Source: Magicicada septendecula (lineage: Eukaryota; Arthropoda; Insecta; Hemiptera; Cicadidae). Taken from it: DNA of 64,000 nucleotides. Positions 1 to 12,803 of this stretch are shown in pieces. The DNA lies in the NCBI GenBank assembly GCA_034769895.1, contig CM068367.1:693626654-693690653 (forward strand), given 5' to 3'. Each line of letters opens with the position of its first letter. Positions within the stretch are counted from its first letter, which is position 1. The notes beneath the pieces were generated by a model. It was not told the DNA's origin and made no database searches. It worked only from the letters and a program-made list of their open reading frames with translations. A program made the position numbers and the translations under genes.

Positions 1-1183
1 ATTGTAGATATTAAAATAGCTATATATACTGAAAAAATGAATTGATTGATAATTGTATTGTAGGTAATGGGAAAGCATGAATAAAACAAAACCTCAATTA
101 ATCCTGGAGGGGTCAGAATTTCGTACTTTGTGGAAAGAACATCAGCACGTTGTAGAGTTCAGTTAAGTAACTCTTCCTGAAGATTATGGAATTGTAAGTT
201 TAAGGAAATTAACAAAGTTGTTTGGTCTTTTTGCTATAAAATGTTTTTTTGTTATTTGAAGAATAAAGGTATCTTACAACCATTACGTCAGATAATAGCT
301 ACTGCCTTGACCTTTGAGACAGGCCTTCAGATATATGAGTCACCACTTGTTACGGCTCGCACATATCGATGACAATTTCGACTGGACGTCTTTTTTAAAA
401 TTCACTTTTCGGATAAAAGTACAAGATGCGCTTTTTGAGTGCGAATTAAAATAAAGACCGCCAGTCCAGTTCACAGAAATTTATTAGTCTAATTTCATAG
501 TTCAATTTCGCCGTACACGAGGTTCACACATCTCTTTCTTCTGAAAGAAAGTTTTATTATCCAATTCCCCATTACGGAATTCTTCTTATGACTCCCACAG
601 ATATTATTTTACTTCCCAGTAAGATTATTTCTCGACTCTATCTTCTCCTATCTAGTTATCCGTATTACTAGTTCTTACTACTTTTTGTAAGACATGTATT
701 ACTTTGATTTTACATTTGTTGATCTTAAACCCAAAACATTTTTATCCAATTACCTAAATACAATAAGCGGTGGTATACGGATACTTTCTCGTAGGTAGTA
801 CAAACAAGTTTTTATTACCAGAGTCTGTGTGGTACAGATAGTTTCAAATACTGTAGTGAGTTTTATGTATATTCCGTTACGGATAACAGATACTGTACTC
901 ACAGATCATATTTATTATCAGAACAACTATTTCCATCTACCATATGCACTACTGTTGAATACGCCACTTCTGTGTAGGTGAACTGAACAACAATTCTGAG
1001 CAATTTTACAGAACTTCTCACAAACATCGTGTTGACAGTGAACGTCATCAAACGTAAATAAACTTCGGATGACATCGTTAACTTCTTTTTAAGTTTATTG
1101 TCCCCTTACACATTGCTTGTGAGCTCTGTGAATCCTTTACACGACTACATTCAAATATACAAATATACAATTAAATACTCGTA
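1..1183. other. Left-flank AT-rich DNA, no gene recognised
   Basis: No open frame of convincing length or composition occurs on either strand, and I recognise no transposase, reverse transcriptase or RNA gene. The stretch reads like old decayed intergenic or transposon-derived sequence. The one structural item I noticed is the imperfect inverted repeat at 380-466, listed separately. This is absence of recognisable signal, not proof of absence of function. Confidence 0.5.
380..466. repeat. Imperfect inverted repeat, 24-nt arms
   Basis: The left arm (380-403) begins GACTGG and the reverse complement of the right arm (443-466) also begins GACTGG. By my alignment 19 of 24 positions match, around a 39-nt spacer. 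This could be a remnant of a small hairpin transposon (MITE) or a chance foldback in AT-rich sequence. I saw no target-site duplication and no match in flanking bases outside the arms. Confidence 0.35.
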
Positions 1184-1460
1184 GATAATAATAATAATAA
1201 TAAATCCCTTTTCTTTATCGTCCAAGTAGTCTAGGAGCTGGGCAGGGTAGGCCGTTCGGCATTCAAAGAAGGAAGTGTGGTAAGCAAAACTCTTCAGCCG
1301 CCCATGGTTACTCCCAAGAGGTTATCCCTGATACTCATTTCCATAGGTTGAGTCGACTTGGGGGGGGGGGTTAAAAACGCATCTTGATTTTATGGTGAGC
1401 CTGGAACTCGAAGCCGGGGCCTCCAGATTAGTATTCAGGTGTTATACTAAGCCCTAACAC
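1184..1460 (-). mobile_element. tRNA-derived SINE, minus strand
   Basis: Read on the minus strand, the element starts near 1460 with a tRNA-like head. A box A-like TAGGGCTTAGT lies at 1446-1456 and a box B-like GCTTCGAGTTC at 1404-1414 (9 of 11 matches to the GGTTCGANTCC consensus). Their roughly 30-nt spacing is typical of the internal RNA polymerase III promoter of tRNA genes and SINEs. The body runs through a G11 tract (C11 on the element strand, about 1360-1370). It ends in an ATT/TTA trinucleotide tail, seen on the plus strand as ATA repeats at about 1185-1203. Such tails are common where a partner LINE primes on short repeats. I could not find a convincing target-site duplication, so both ends are approximate. 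The family name is unknown to me. Confidence 0.65.
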
Positions 1461-2692
<1,232 letters not shown>

Positions 2693-2716
2693 TGTAACGT
2701 TTGGCATAACGTTACA
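2693..2716. repeat. Perfect inverted repeat 9-6-9 at unit start
   Basis: Arms TGTAACGTT and AACGTTACA flank the spacer TGGCAT. It is present in every copy (for example 6064-6087 and 53249-53272). In copy 1 the first base of the left arm is also the first base of array homology, so the array edge coincides with this element. It could be a dimeric protein site or a hairpin; no known binding site is recognised. Confidence 0.9.
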
Positions 2717-3013
2717 ATTCGGGAACCTGGTTAATTGGCTCAGGTCAATTAAACAGGCTGCCATTATCTTTATCAAATCATAAATAACTGGAAAGTAAAC
2801 AAAAGTTAAATAGGATCCCGTGAATTGAGGAATATTGACAGGGGTTTGTAGATTTATTCACTCACCTTTTTGGACCATGACATCTCTTTATTACATAAAG
2901 TTTTAACATCTCCGAAGAAATTTAGCATTGAGTATATTAAAAGTAAAAAACATTTGCACCTCTTGTACAAATAGAATTAGATTAATTAATGAGTTAACAT
3001 AGCTTTTACTGCC

Positions 3014-3025
3014 CTCGGATCCGAG
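3014..3025. repeat. 12-bp perfect palindrome CTCGGATCCGAG
   Basis: Self-complementary 12-mer within the unit, repeated once per copy. A palindrome of this length is not rare by chance in a 3.4-kb unit. It contains one of two GGATCC sites per unit (the other near 2813), useful for physical mapping. Confidence 0.85.
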
Positions 3026-3258
3026 TATTTTGTTTCAGTATATGATATTAAAATTATCATCTTTATTTCGTGCCATCTGAAGAATGGGCTTATTTAACTT
3101 TAACGTGTTATATTCATAAAAGCCTTAAACTTAACACATATTATTACTAAGCATGAAATTACAATTTTATGGTAATTAAGTCAGTCTTTCGTGTTTTACT
3201 TTACTTTCATTGGTTAATTAAGTGTCTATCATGTATTATTTTAAGTTAAGTTCTGAAC

Positions 3259-3279
3259 CACGGAAGTAGAACTTCCGTG
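3259..3279. repeat. Perfect inverted repeat 9-3-9
   Basis: Arms CACGGAAGT and ACTTCCGTG around AGA. It is intact in all copies I checked. The GGAAGT core resembles an ETS-factor half-site, a weak resemblance that I do not press. It sits about 5 bp from the class A/B diagnostic base at 3284. Confidence 0.88.
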
Positions 3280-3508
3280 ATACCTGAGTGTAACATCGTC
3301 GGCGAATCGGCGCTTCTATTGGTTGTGCAGGGTGTCTTGGAGATCTTCTGGCTATCGTGTTTTGGTGAAATCTGCTGTCATTCCTAAAGATGAGTCGTCT
3401 GTTGGGTCTGTAGATTCTTGTGGTAGATTTTGGGCTGTAACTTTCACTGGTATTCACATTGTTGTACCGCACATGTTACTTACGTTTAACAGTTACATTT
3501 TAACAGTT

Positions 3509-3532
3509 TAACATCACATTTAGGTGATGTTA
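3509..3532. repeat. Perfect inverted repeat 9-6-9
   Basis: Arms TAACATCAC and GTGATGTTA around ATTTAG, one per unit. Same 9-6-9 geometry as the element at the unit start, with unrelated arm sequence. TAACAGTT direct repeats lie immediately upstream (3488-3508). Confidence 0.88.
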
Positions 3533-4248
3533 GTTTGTTACAGAGATGTCATTGTCTTACACTCACTTCATTTTCGACATTTTTACATCATCCGGCTATC
3601 TCACACAAGCGTCTCCTCGTTTATAGGTTTTTATATTGTCTACATACTTTTGTACGCTGTATCAGCAGCGGTGTCTGAGATACAACTGAACTGGCTAAGT
3701 ATAGGGGTGAAGAGGCTGTCCGCGCGCGGGTAGCTTGTCAGCGTAAAAGTAGTTCCATATTCGATTAATATTTACTCGATTATTCTCTGACATATTTAAC
3801 TATATTTAATTATACTACGGTATCTCTCACTTAGTATTTTATTATTGTACATCATTATGTTTTTTATCAAGTTCCGATTTAATACAATTATTAGTCATAT
3901 TCACGGGTAATTATGCGTGTTGATGCCGGTTTCGGCAGGTTAAAGCCGGGTTAATTATTAAGGGGTGTTATCGCAATTTTATTATAGAATTCTTTTTGAT
4001 TTTAAAACTATTTATTTTGGGTATTATGGCGGGGTTACATTATCATTTTTTTTTGGGGTTTGGTTCTGTTTTAATGTGAGATTTTAAATTTCTTTTATTT
4101 CATTTTTTTCCTTGTTTAAAATCGTCACATACTCCTCCGCTTAAATATCGACACCGGGTTTTTTTTTGTGAGCAACGTACTGGGAGTATGCTCGGGGATT
4201 TCTGTGTTAAAATTTAATTTAGTACAAGATTTGTTTTCTCTATATCTC

Positions 4249-4272
4249 TTTAAATGATCTTGTTCATTTAAA
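4249..4272. repeat. Perfect inverted repeat 9-6-9
   Basis: Arms TTTAAATGA and TCATTTAAA around TCTTGT, one per unit. This is the third element with 9-bp arms and a 6-nt spacer. Its AT-rich arms make chance more likely than for the other two. Confidence 0.85.
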
Positions 4273-4625
4273 TGTTCTCCTCCGTGAAATTCCCTTTATC
4301 TCACTTCTTACCATGCTAATTTATATTTTAATTCTTAATACTAATTTCCTTAATTATCCGTAACTCACAATATCGTGGCCCGACTGATTACATTTTGCAT
4401 ACTCTAACTCTAGTAGTTAGTTTTCTGCACTTTCTTTAACTCTTGTAAAGAATTTTTCAGTGCGGCGCCGTTGTGACTTGTTACGTTACCTATATATAAT
4501 TCTTAATTCTACTACAGAAATCTAAAGCCAATCCCATACTTGACCTTAGATTCATTCTTATCCTAATTTCTTATGCTACTGAGAGAATCGGAATTTCACG
4601 AAGATAATAATTTTTGTTTTTAAAT

Positions 4626-4684
4626 GATCAGCTGTAATACATAAACAAAAGGAGACAAACACTTTACTTTCAACGATCAGCTGT
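4626..4684. repeat. Paired GATCAGCTGT direct repeats
   Basis: GATCAGCTGT occurs at 4626-4635 and again at 4675-4684, 49 bp start to start, in every full copy. Each contains CAGCTG, an E-box-type sequence. Function is unknown. Confidence 0.7.
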
Positions 4685-5379
4685 TACTGTGGAATGTGGG
4701 TCAAACTAGTTTTCTTCAAACAATGGCATTGTTTATGCGTACAAAGGGGGGAGTTAACTCGAGGGAGAGAATATCTCTATTGTTCCATTTAACAATAGCT
4801 AACGGACACCTTATTAACTTGCACAGGCTTGCTTCAAAAAAAAAAAGGGGTGGAGTGAGCGATGCGTACGCAATGTTACGGCCCGTTACTAAGCTGAGTT
4901 TTGTTACACTTTTATAATTATAATTATACTAACGTGTTATAATAATTTACGATATTATTAAACTTTTTATTTTAAATGACTTATTATTTATTATTATTAC
5001 TTTGGTCTGATTTAAGAGACGGTTTCTTTTTGTTTCGAACTCGTTTGTTTACTTCGGGAAGCATCATTCCATAAAATTAATTAGTACACTCGTTTTATTT
5101 AGTCAGTAGTTCATATAACTCATCGTGTCAATAGAAACACGAATTACACATTTATGCAGGCTTGTACAGGAAAACTACAGAACTGATATTGTCGCAAAAT
5201 TGACGTGTTAGAGACTGAATACTTTGACACGTACATACATGAATTGGTATAATACAATCTAATCTTTTCCCGTATAATCATATACGAGTATGTGCGTAAT
5301 CTCACACAAAATATACACTTATATTTATACACTTATAAATATCGTCAATATTATTCATATATGCTACTTAGAAAAAGGC

Positions 5380-5416
5380 TAAGTACAATTTCCTCTAAGT
5401 ACAATGTAAGTACAAT
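5380..5416. repeat. Triplet of TAAGTACAAT direct repeats
   Basis: The 10-mer TAAGTACAAT occurs at 5380-5389, 5396-5405 and 5407-5416. A related ACATACAATTTCCTAACT follows shortly after and echoes ACAATTTCCTCTAAGT between the first two. This looks like a small degenerate internal repeat, kept in each full copy. Confidence 0.75.
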
Positions 5417-5729
5417 ATACTACTTTTACATACAATTTCCTAACTGAGTGCATAGATATACAGCATAGAGTATTTTATAATTGACACTAAGTACACTAAC
5501 CATTTACACAACATGAAACCAAAAACAGTGGCGCATTTTAATAATAAAATTATTTACATGTTTTTTTTTTTTTTATTCGATTTAATTTTCAACATGTGTC
5601 TGAAATCTTTTGTTACTGGGCAAGGGGTCACACACTTTGTAATACAATAGGGGGAGGTGATGTATTGTCTACTCGAGGTGGCAGAGCGTAACAAAGGGTA
5701 GTTTGGTACAAGCGGGAACAGGTCATTTT

Positions 5730-5759
5730 CTTGTCTGAGATTGTCGTTAAACAGACAAG
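5730..5759. repeat. Inverted repeat, 8-bp arms and 14-nt loop
   Basis: CTTGTCTG at 5730-5737 and CAGACAAG at 5752-5759, once per full copy. It could form a modest RNA hairpin but is within reach of chance. Confidence 0.7.
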
Positions 5760-6063
5760 TTGGGAATGCATTTTTAAACAGGTTTTACCCTAGGCTTACA
5801 ATGTTTAAATAATTATTATATTATATTTAAATATCCTTACCTTATATATCATGGTTATTATATTATATTATATTATTACACCACATAATGATTATAAAAA
5901 CACACTATCCTAATTCTGAATTTACTTACTTCAATTCTTCCTTTTGCGTATTTTAAATTAACATTCATAGAGTGAATAATTCTACCACATATTAAATGAC
6001 AAACACAGGGCATTTTATCTTGCTAATTATCATTTATTCAGCAATTAAGCAGAGTGGCGCATT

Positions 6064-9000
6064 TGTAACGTTTGGCATAACGTTACAATTCGGGAACCTG
6101 GTTAATTGGCTCAGGTCAATTAAACAGGCTGCCATTATCTTTATCAAATCATAAATAACTGGAAAGTAAACAAAAGTTAAATAGGATCCCGTGAATTGAG
6201 GAATATTGACAGGGGTTTGTAGATTTATTCACTCACCTTTTTGGACCATGACATCTCTTTATTACATAAAGTTTTAACATCTCCGAAGAAATTTAGCATT
6301 GAGTATATTAAAAGTAAAAAACATTTGCACCTCTTGTACAAATAGAATTAGATTAATTAATGAGTTAACATAGCTTTTACTGCCCTCGGATCCGAGTATT
6401 TTGTTTCAGTATATGATATTAAAATTATCATCTTTATTTCGTGCCATCTGAAGAATGGGCTTATTTAACTTTAACGTGTTATATTCATAAAAGCCTTAAA
6501 CTTAACACATATTATTACTAAGCATGAAATTACAATTTTATGGTAATTAAGTCAGTCTTTCGTGGTGTTTTACTTTACTTTCATTGGTTAATTAAGTGTC
6601 TATCATGTATTATTTTAAGTTAAGTTCTGAACCACGGAAGTAGAACTTCCGTGATACCTGAGTGTAACATCGTCGGCGAATCGGCGCTTCTATTGGTTGT
6701 GCAGGGTGTCTTGGAGATCTTCTGGCTATCGTGTTTTGGTGAAATCTGCTGTCATTCCTAAAGATGAGTCGTCTGTTGGGTCTGTAGATTCTTGTGGTAG
6801 ATTTTGGGTTGTAACTTTCACTGGTATTCACATTGTTGTACCGCACATGTTACTTACGTTTAACAGTTACATTTTAACAGTTTAACATCACATTTAGGTG
6901 ATGTTAGTTTGTTACAGAGATGTCATTGTCTTACACTCACTTCATTTTCGACATTTTTACATCATCCGGCTATCTCACACAAGCGTCTCCTCGTTTATAG
7001 GTTTTTATATTGTCTACATACTTTTGTACGCTGTATCAGCAGCGGTGTCTGAGATACAACTGAACTGGCTAAGTATAGGGGTGAAGAGGCTGTCCGCGCG
7101 CGGGTAGCTTGTCAGCGTAAAAGTAGTTCCATATTCGATTAATATTTACTCGATTATTCTCTGACATATTTAACTATATTTAATTATACTACGGTATCTC
7201 TCACTTAGTATTTTATTATTGTACATCATTATGTTTTTTATCAAGTTCCGATTTAATACAATTATTAGTCATATTCACGGGTAATTATGCGTGTTGATGC
7301 CGGTTTCGGCAGGTTAAAGCCGGGTTAATTATTAAGGGGTGTTATCGCAATTTTATTATAGAATTCTTTTTGATTTTAAAACTATTTATTTTGGGTATTA
7401 TGGCGGGGTTACATTATCATTTTTTTTTGGGGTTTGGTTCTGTTTTAATGTGAGATTTTAAATTTCTTTTATTTCATTTTTTCCTTGTTTAAAATCGTCA
7501 CATACTCCTCCGCTTAAATATCGACACCGGGTTTTTTTTTGTGAGCAACGTACTGGGAGTATGCTCGGGGATTTCTGTGTTAAAATTTAATTTAGTACAA
7601 GATTTGTTTTCTCTATATCTCTTTAAATGATCTTGTTCATTTAAATGTTCTCCTCCGTGAAATTCCCTTTATCTCACTTCTTACCATGCTAATTTATATT
7701 TTAATTCTTAATACTAATTTCCTTAATTATCCGTAACTCACAATATCGTGGCCCGACTGATTACATTTTGCATACTCTAACTCTAGTAGTTAGTTTTCTG
7801 CACTTTCTTTAACTCTTGTAAAGAATTTTTCAGTGCGGCGCCGTTGTGACTTGTTACGTTACCTATATATAATTCTTAATTCTACTACAGAAATCTAAAG
7901 CCAATCCCATACTTGACCTTAGATTCATTCTTATCCTAATTTCTTATGCTACTGAGAGAATCGGAATTTCACGAAGATAATAATTTTTGTTTTTAAATGA
8001 TCAGCTGTAATACATAAACAAAAGGAGACAAACACTTTACTTTCAACGATCAGCTGTTACTGTGGAATGTGGGTCAAACTAGTTTTCTTCAAACAATGGC
8101 ATTGTTTATGCGTACAAAGGGGGGAGTTAACTCGAGGGAGAGAATATCTCTATTGTTCCATTTAACAATAGCTAACGGACACCTTATTAACTTGCACAGG
8201 CTTGCTTCAAAAAAAAAAAGGGGTGGAGTGAGCGATGCGTACGCAATGTTACGGCCCGTTACTAAGCTGAGTTTTGTTACACTTTTATAATTATAATTAT
8301 ACTAACGTGTTATAATAATTTACGATATTATTAAACTTTTTATTTTAAATGACTTATTATTTATTATTATTACTTTGGTCTGATTTAAGAGACGGTTTCT
8401 TTTTGTTTCGAACTCGTTTGTTTACTTCGGGAAGCATCATTCCATAAAATTAATTAGTACACTCGTTTTATTTAGTCAGTAGTTCATATAACTCATCGTG
8501 TCAATAGAAACACGAATTACACATTTATGCAGGCTTGTACAGGAAAACTACAGAACTGATATTGTCGCAAAATTGACGTGTTAGAGACTGAATACTTTGA
8601 CACGTACATACATGAATTGGTATAATACAATCTAATCTTTTCCCGTATAATCATATACGAGTATGTGCGTAATCTCACACAAAATATACACTTATATTTA
8701 TACACTTATAAATATCGTCAATATTATTCATATATGCTACTTAGAAAAAGGCTAAGTACAATTTCCTCTAAGTACAATGTAAGTACAATATACTACTTTT
8801 ACATACAATTTCCTAACTGAGTGCATAGATATACAGCATAGAGTATTTTATAATTGACACTAAGTACACTAACCATTTACACAACATGAAACCAAAAACA
8901 GTGGCGCATTTTAATAATAAAATTATTTACTTGTTTTTTTTTTTTTATTCGATTTAATTTTCAACATGTGTCTGAAATCTTTTGTTACTGGGCAAGGGGT

Positions 9001-9435
9001 CACACACTTTGTAATACAATAGGGGGAGGTGATGTATTGTCTACTCGAGGTGGCAGAGCGTAACAAAGGGTAGTTTGGTACAAGCGGGAACAGGTCATTT
9101 TCTTGTCTGAGATTGTCGTTAAACAGACAAGTTGGGAATGCATTTTTAAACAGGTTTTACCCTAGGCTTACAATGTTTAAATAATTATTATATTATATTT
9201 AAATATCCTTACCTTATATATCATGGTTATTATATTATATTATATTATTACACCACATAATGATTATAAAAACACACTATCCTAATTCTGAATTTACTTA
9301 CTTCAATTCTTCCTTTTGCGTATTTTAAATTAACATTCATAGAGTGAATAATTCTACCACATATTAAATGACAAACACAGGGCATTTTATCTTGCTAATT
9401 ATCATTTATTCAGCAATTAAGCAGAGTGGCGCATT
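6064..9435. repeat. Macrosatellite copy 2 (class A, 3,372 bp)
   Basis: Carries a 3-bp GTG gain within about 6562-6567, a T6 run at 7477-7482 where other copies have T7, and T13 in the late T tract. These sum to the observed +1 bp relative to the 3,371-bp consensus. Confidence 0.97.
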
Positions 9436-12400
9436 TGTAACGTTTGGCATAACGTTACAATTCGGGAACCTGGTTAATTGGCTCAGGTCAATTAAACAGG
9501 CTGCCATTATCTTTATCAAATCATAAATAACTGGAAAGTAAACAAAAGTTAAATAGGATCCCGTGAATTGAGGAATATTGACAGGGGTTTGTAGATTTAT
9601 TCACTCACCTTTTTGGACCATGACATCTCTTTATTACATAAAGTTTTAACATCTCCGAAGAAATTTAGCATTGAGTATATTAAAAGTAAAAAACATTTGC
9701 ACCTCTTGTACAAATAGAATTAGATTAATTAATGAGTTAACATAGCTTTTACTGCCCTCGGATCCGAGTATTTTGTTTCAGTATATGATATTAAAATTAT
9801 CATCTTTATTTCGTGCCATCTGAAGAATGGGCTTATTTAACTTTAACGTGTTATATTCATAAAAGCCTTAAACTTAACACATATTATTACTAAGCATGAA
9901 ATTACAATTTTATGGTAATTAAGTCAGTCTTTCGTGTTTTACTTTACTTTCATTGGTTAATTAAGTGTCTATCATGTATTATTTTAAGTTAAGTTCTGAA
10001 CCACGGAAGTAGAACTTCCGTGATACCTGAGTGTAACATCGTCGGCGAATCGGCGCTTCTATTGGTTGTGCAGGGTGTCTTGGAGATCTTCTGGCTATCG
10101 TGTTTTGGTGAAATCTGCTGTCATTCCTAAAGATGAGTCGTCTGTTGGGTCTGTAGATTCTTGTGGTAGATTTTGGGTTGTAACTTTCACTGGTATTCAC
10201 ATTGTTGTACCGCACATGTTACTTACGTTTAACAGTTACATTTTAACAGTTTAACATCACATTTAGGTGATGTTAGTTTGTTACAGAGATGTCATTGTCT
10301 TACACTCACTTCATTTTCGACATTTTTACATCATCCGGCTATCTCACACAAGCGTCTCCTCGTTTATAGGTTTTTATATTGTCTACATACTTTTGTACGC
10401 TGTATCAGCAGCGGTGTCTGAGATACAACTGAACTGGCTAAGTATAGGGGTGAAGAGGCTGTCCGCGCGCGGGTAGCTTGTCAGCGTAAAAGTAGTTCCA
10501 TATTCGATTAATATTTACTCGATTATTCTCTGACATATTTAACTATATTTAATTATACTACGGTATCTCTCACTTAGTATTTTATTATTGTACATCATTA
10601 TGTTTTTTATCAAGTTCCGATTTAATACAATTATTAGTCATATTCACGGGTAATTATGCGTGTTGATGCCGGTTTCGGCAGGTTAAAGCCGGGTTAATTA
10701 TTAAGGGGTGTTATCGCAATTTTATTATAGAATTCTTTTTGATTTTAAAACTATTTATTTTGGGTATTATGGCGGGGTTACATTATCATTTTTTTTTGGG
10801 GTTTGGTTCTGTTTTAATGTGAGATTTTAAATTTCTTTTATTTCATTTTTTTCCTTGTTTAAAATCGTCACATACTCCTCCGCTTAAATATCGACACCGG
10901 GTTTTTTTTTGTGAGCAACGTACTGGGAGTATGCTCGGGGATTTCTGTGTTAAAATTTAATTTAGTACAAGATTTGTTTTCTCTATATCTCTTTAAATGA
11001 TCTTGTTCATTTAAATGTTCTCCTCCGTGAAATTCCCTTTATCTCACTTCTTACCATGCTAATTTATATTTTAATTCTTAATACTAATTTCCTTAATTAT
11101 CCGTAACTCACAATATCGTGGCCCGACTGATTACATTTTGCATACTCTAACTCTAGTAGTTAGTTTTCTGCACTTTCTTTAACTCTTGTAAAGAATTTTT
11201 CAGTGCGGCGCCGTTGTGACTTGTTACGTTACCTATATATAATTCTTAATTCTACTACAGAAATCTAAAGCCAATCCCATACTTGACCTTAGATTCATTC
11301 TTATCCTAATTTCTTATGCTACTGAGAGAATCGGAATTTCACGAAGATAATAATTTTTGTTTTTAAATGATCAGCTGTAATACATAAACAAAAGGAGACA
11401 AACACTTTACTTTCAACGATCAGCTGTTACTGTGGAATGTGGGTCAAACTAGTTTTCTTCAAACAATGGCATTGTTTATGCGTACAAAGGGGGGAGTTAA
11501 CTCGAGGGAGAGAATATCTCTATTGTTCCATTTAACAATAGCTAACGGACACCTTATTAACTTGCACAGGCTTGCTTCAAAAAAAAAAAGGGGTGGAGTG
11601 AGCGATGCGTACGCAATGTTACGGCCCGTTACTAAGCTGAGTTTTGTTACACTTTTATAATTATAATTATACTAACGTGTTATAATAATTTACGATATTA
11701 TTAAACTTTTTATTTTAAATGACTTATTATTTATTATTATTACTTTGGTCTGATTTAAGAGACGGTTTCTTTTTGTTTCGAACTCGTTTGTTTACTTCGG
11801 GAAGCATCATTCCATAAAATTAATTAGTACACTCGTTTTATTTAGTCAGTAGTTCATATAACTCATCGTGTCAATAGAAACACGAATTACACATTTATGC
11901 AGGCTTGTACAGGAAAACTACAGAACTGATATTGTCGCAAAATTGACGTGTTAGAGACTGAATACTTTGACACGTACATACATGAATTGGTATAATACAA
12001 TCTAATCTTTTCCCGTATAATCATATACGAGTATGTGCGTAATCTCACACAAAATATACACTTATATTTATACACTTATAAATATCGTCAATATTATTCA
12101 TATATGCTACTTAGAAAAAGGCTAAGTACAATTTCCTCTAAGTACAATGTAAGTACAATATACTACTTTTACATACAATTTCCTAACTGAGTGCATAGAT
12201 ATACAGCATAGAGTATTTTATAATTGACACTAAGTACACTAACCATTTACACAACATGAAACCAAAAACAGTGGCGCATTTTAATAATAAAATTATTTAC
12301 TTGTTTTTTTTTTTATTCGATTTAATTTTCAACATGTGTCTGAAATCTTTTGTTACTGGGCAAGGGGTCACACACTTTGTAATACAATAGGGGGAGGTGA

Positions 12401-12803
12401 TGTATTGTCTACTCGAGGTGGCAGAGCGTAACAAAGGGTAGTTTGGTACAAGCGGGAACAGGTCATTTTCTTGTCTGAGATTGTCGTTAAACAGACAAGT
12501 TGGGAATGCATTTTTAAACAGGTTTTACCCTAGGCTTACAATGTTTAAATAATTATTATATTATATTTAAATATCCTTACCTTATATATCATGGTTATTA
12601 TATTATATTATATTATTACACCACATAATGATTATAAAAACACACTATCCTAATTCTGAATTTACTTACTTCAATTCTTCCTTTTGCGTATTTTAAATTA
12701 ACATTCATAGAGTGAATAATTCTACCACATATTAAATGACAAACACAGGGCATTTTATCTTGCTAATTATCATTTATTCAGCAATTAAGCAGAGTGGCGC
12801 ATT
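9436..12803. repeat. Macrosatellite copy 3 (class A, 3,368 bp)
   Basis: The late T tract (around 12304-12314) is T11, the shortest seen, accounting for the 3-bp deficit. Otherwise it follows the class A consensus with T9G4 in the T/G tract. Confidence 0.97.

Larger units (their letters stand above)
2693..6063. repeat. Macrosatellite copy 1 (class A, 3,371 bp)
   Basis: First copy at the left edge. Class A is defined by C at 3147 and C at 3284. Private bases seen: C at 3435 (T in all others) and A at 5558 (T in others). The T/G tract at 4046-4058 is T9G4, the A tract in the CTTC(A)nGGGG context is A11, and the late T tract is T14. Despite its edge position it is no more degenerate than internal copies. 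Confidence 0.97.

Noticed and set aside
2693-6063. Unit as a tandem rDNA, 5S, histone or snRNA gene cluster
   Set aside because: I find no rRNA-like conserved segments, histone frames, snRNA sequence or tRNA-like A and B boxes in the unit.
2693-6063. Unit as a tandem Helitron or circular Rep-type replicon
   Set aside because: There is no TC...CTRR end structure with a 3' hairpin, no Rep-like frame, and no TAATATTAC nonanucleotide in a stem-loop. The inverted repeat at the unit start alone is not enough.
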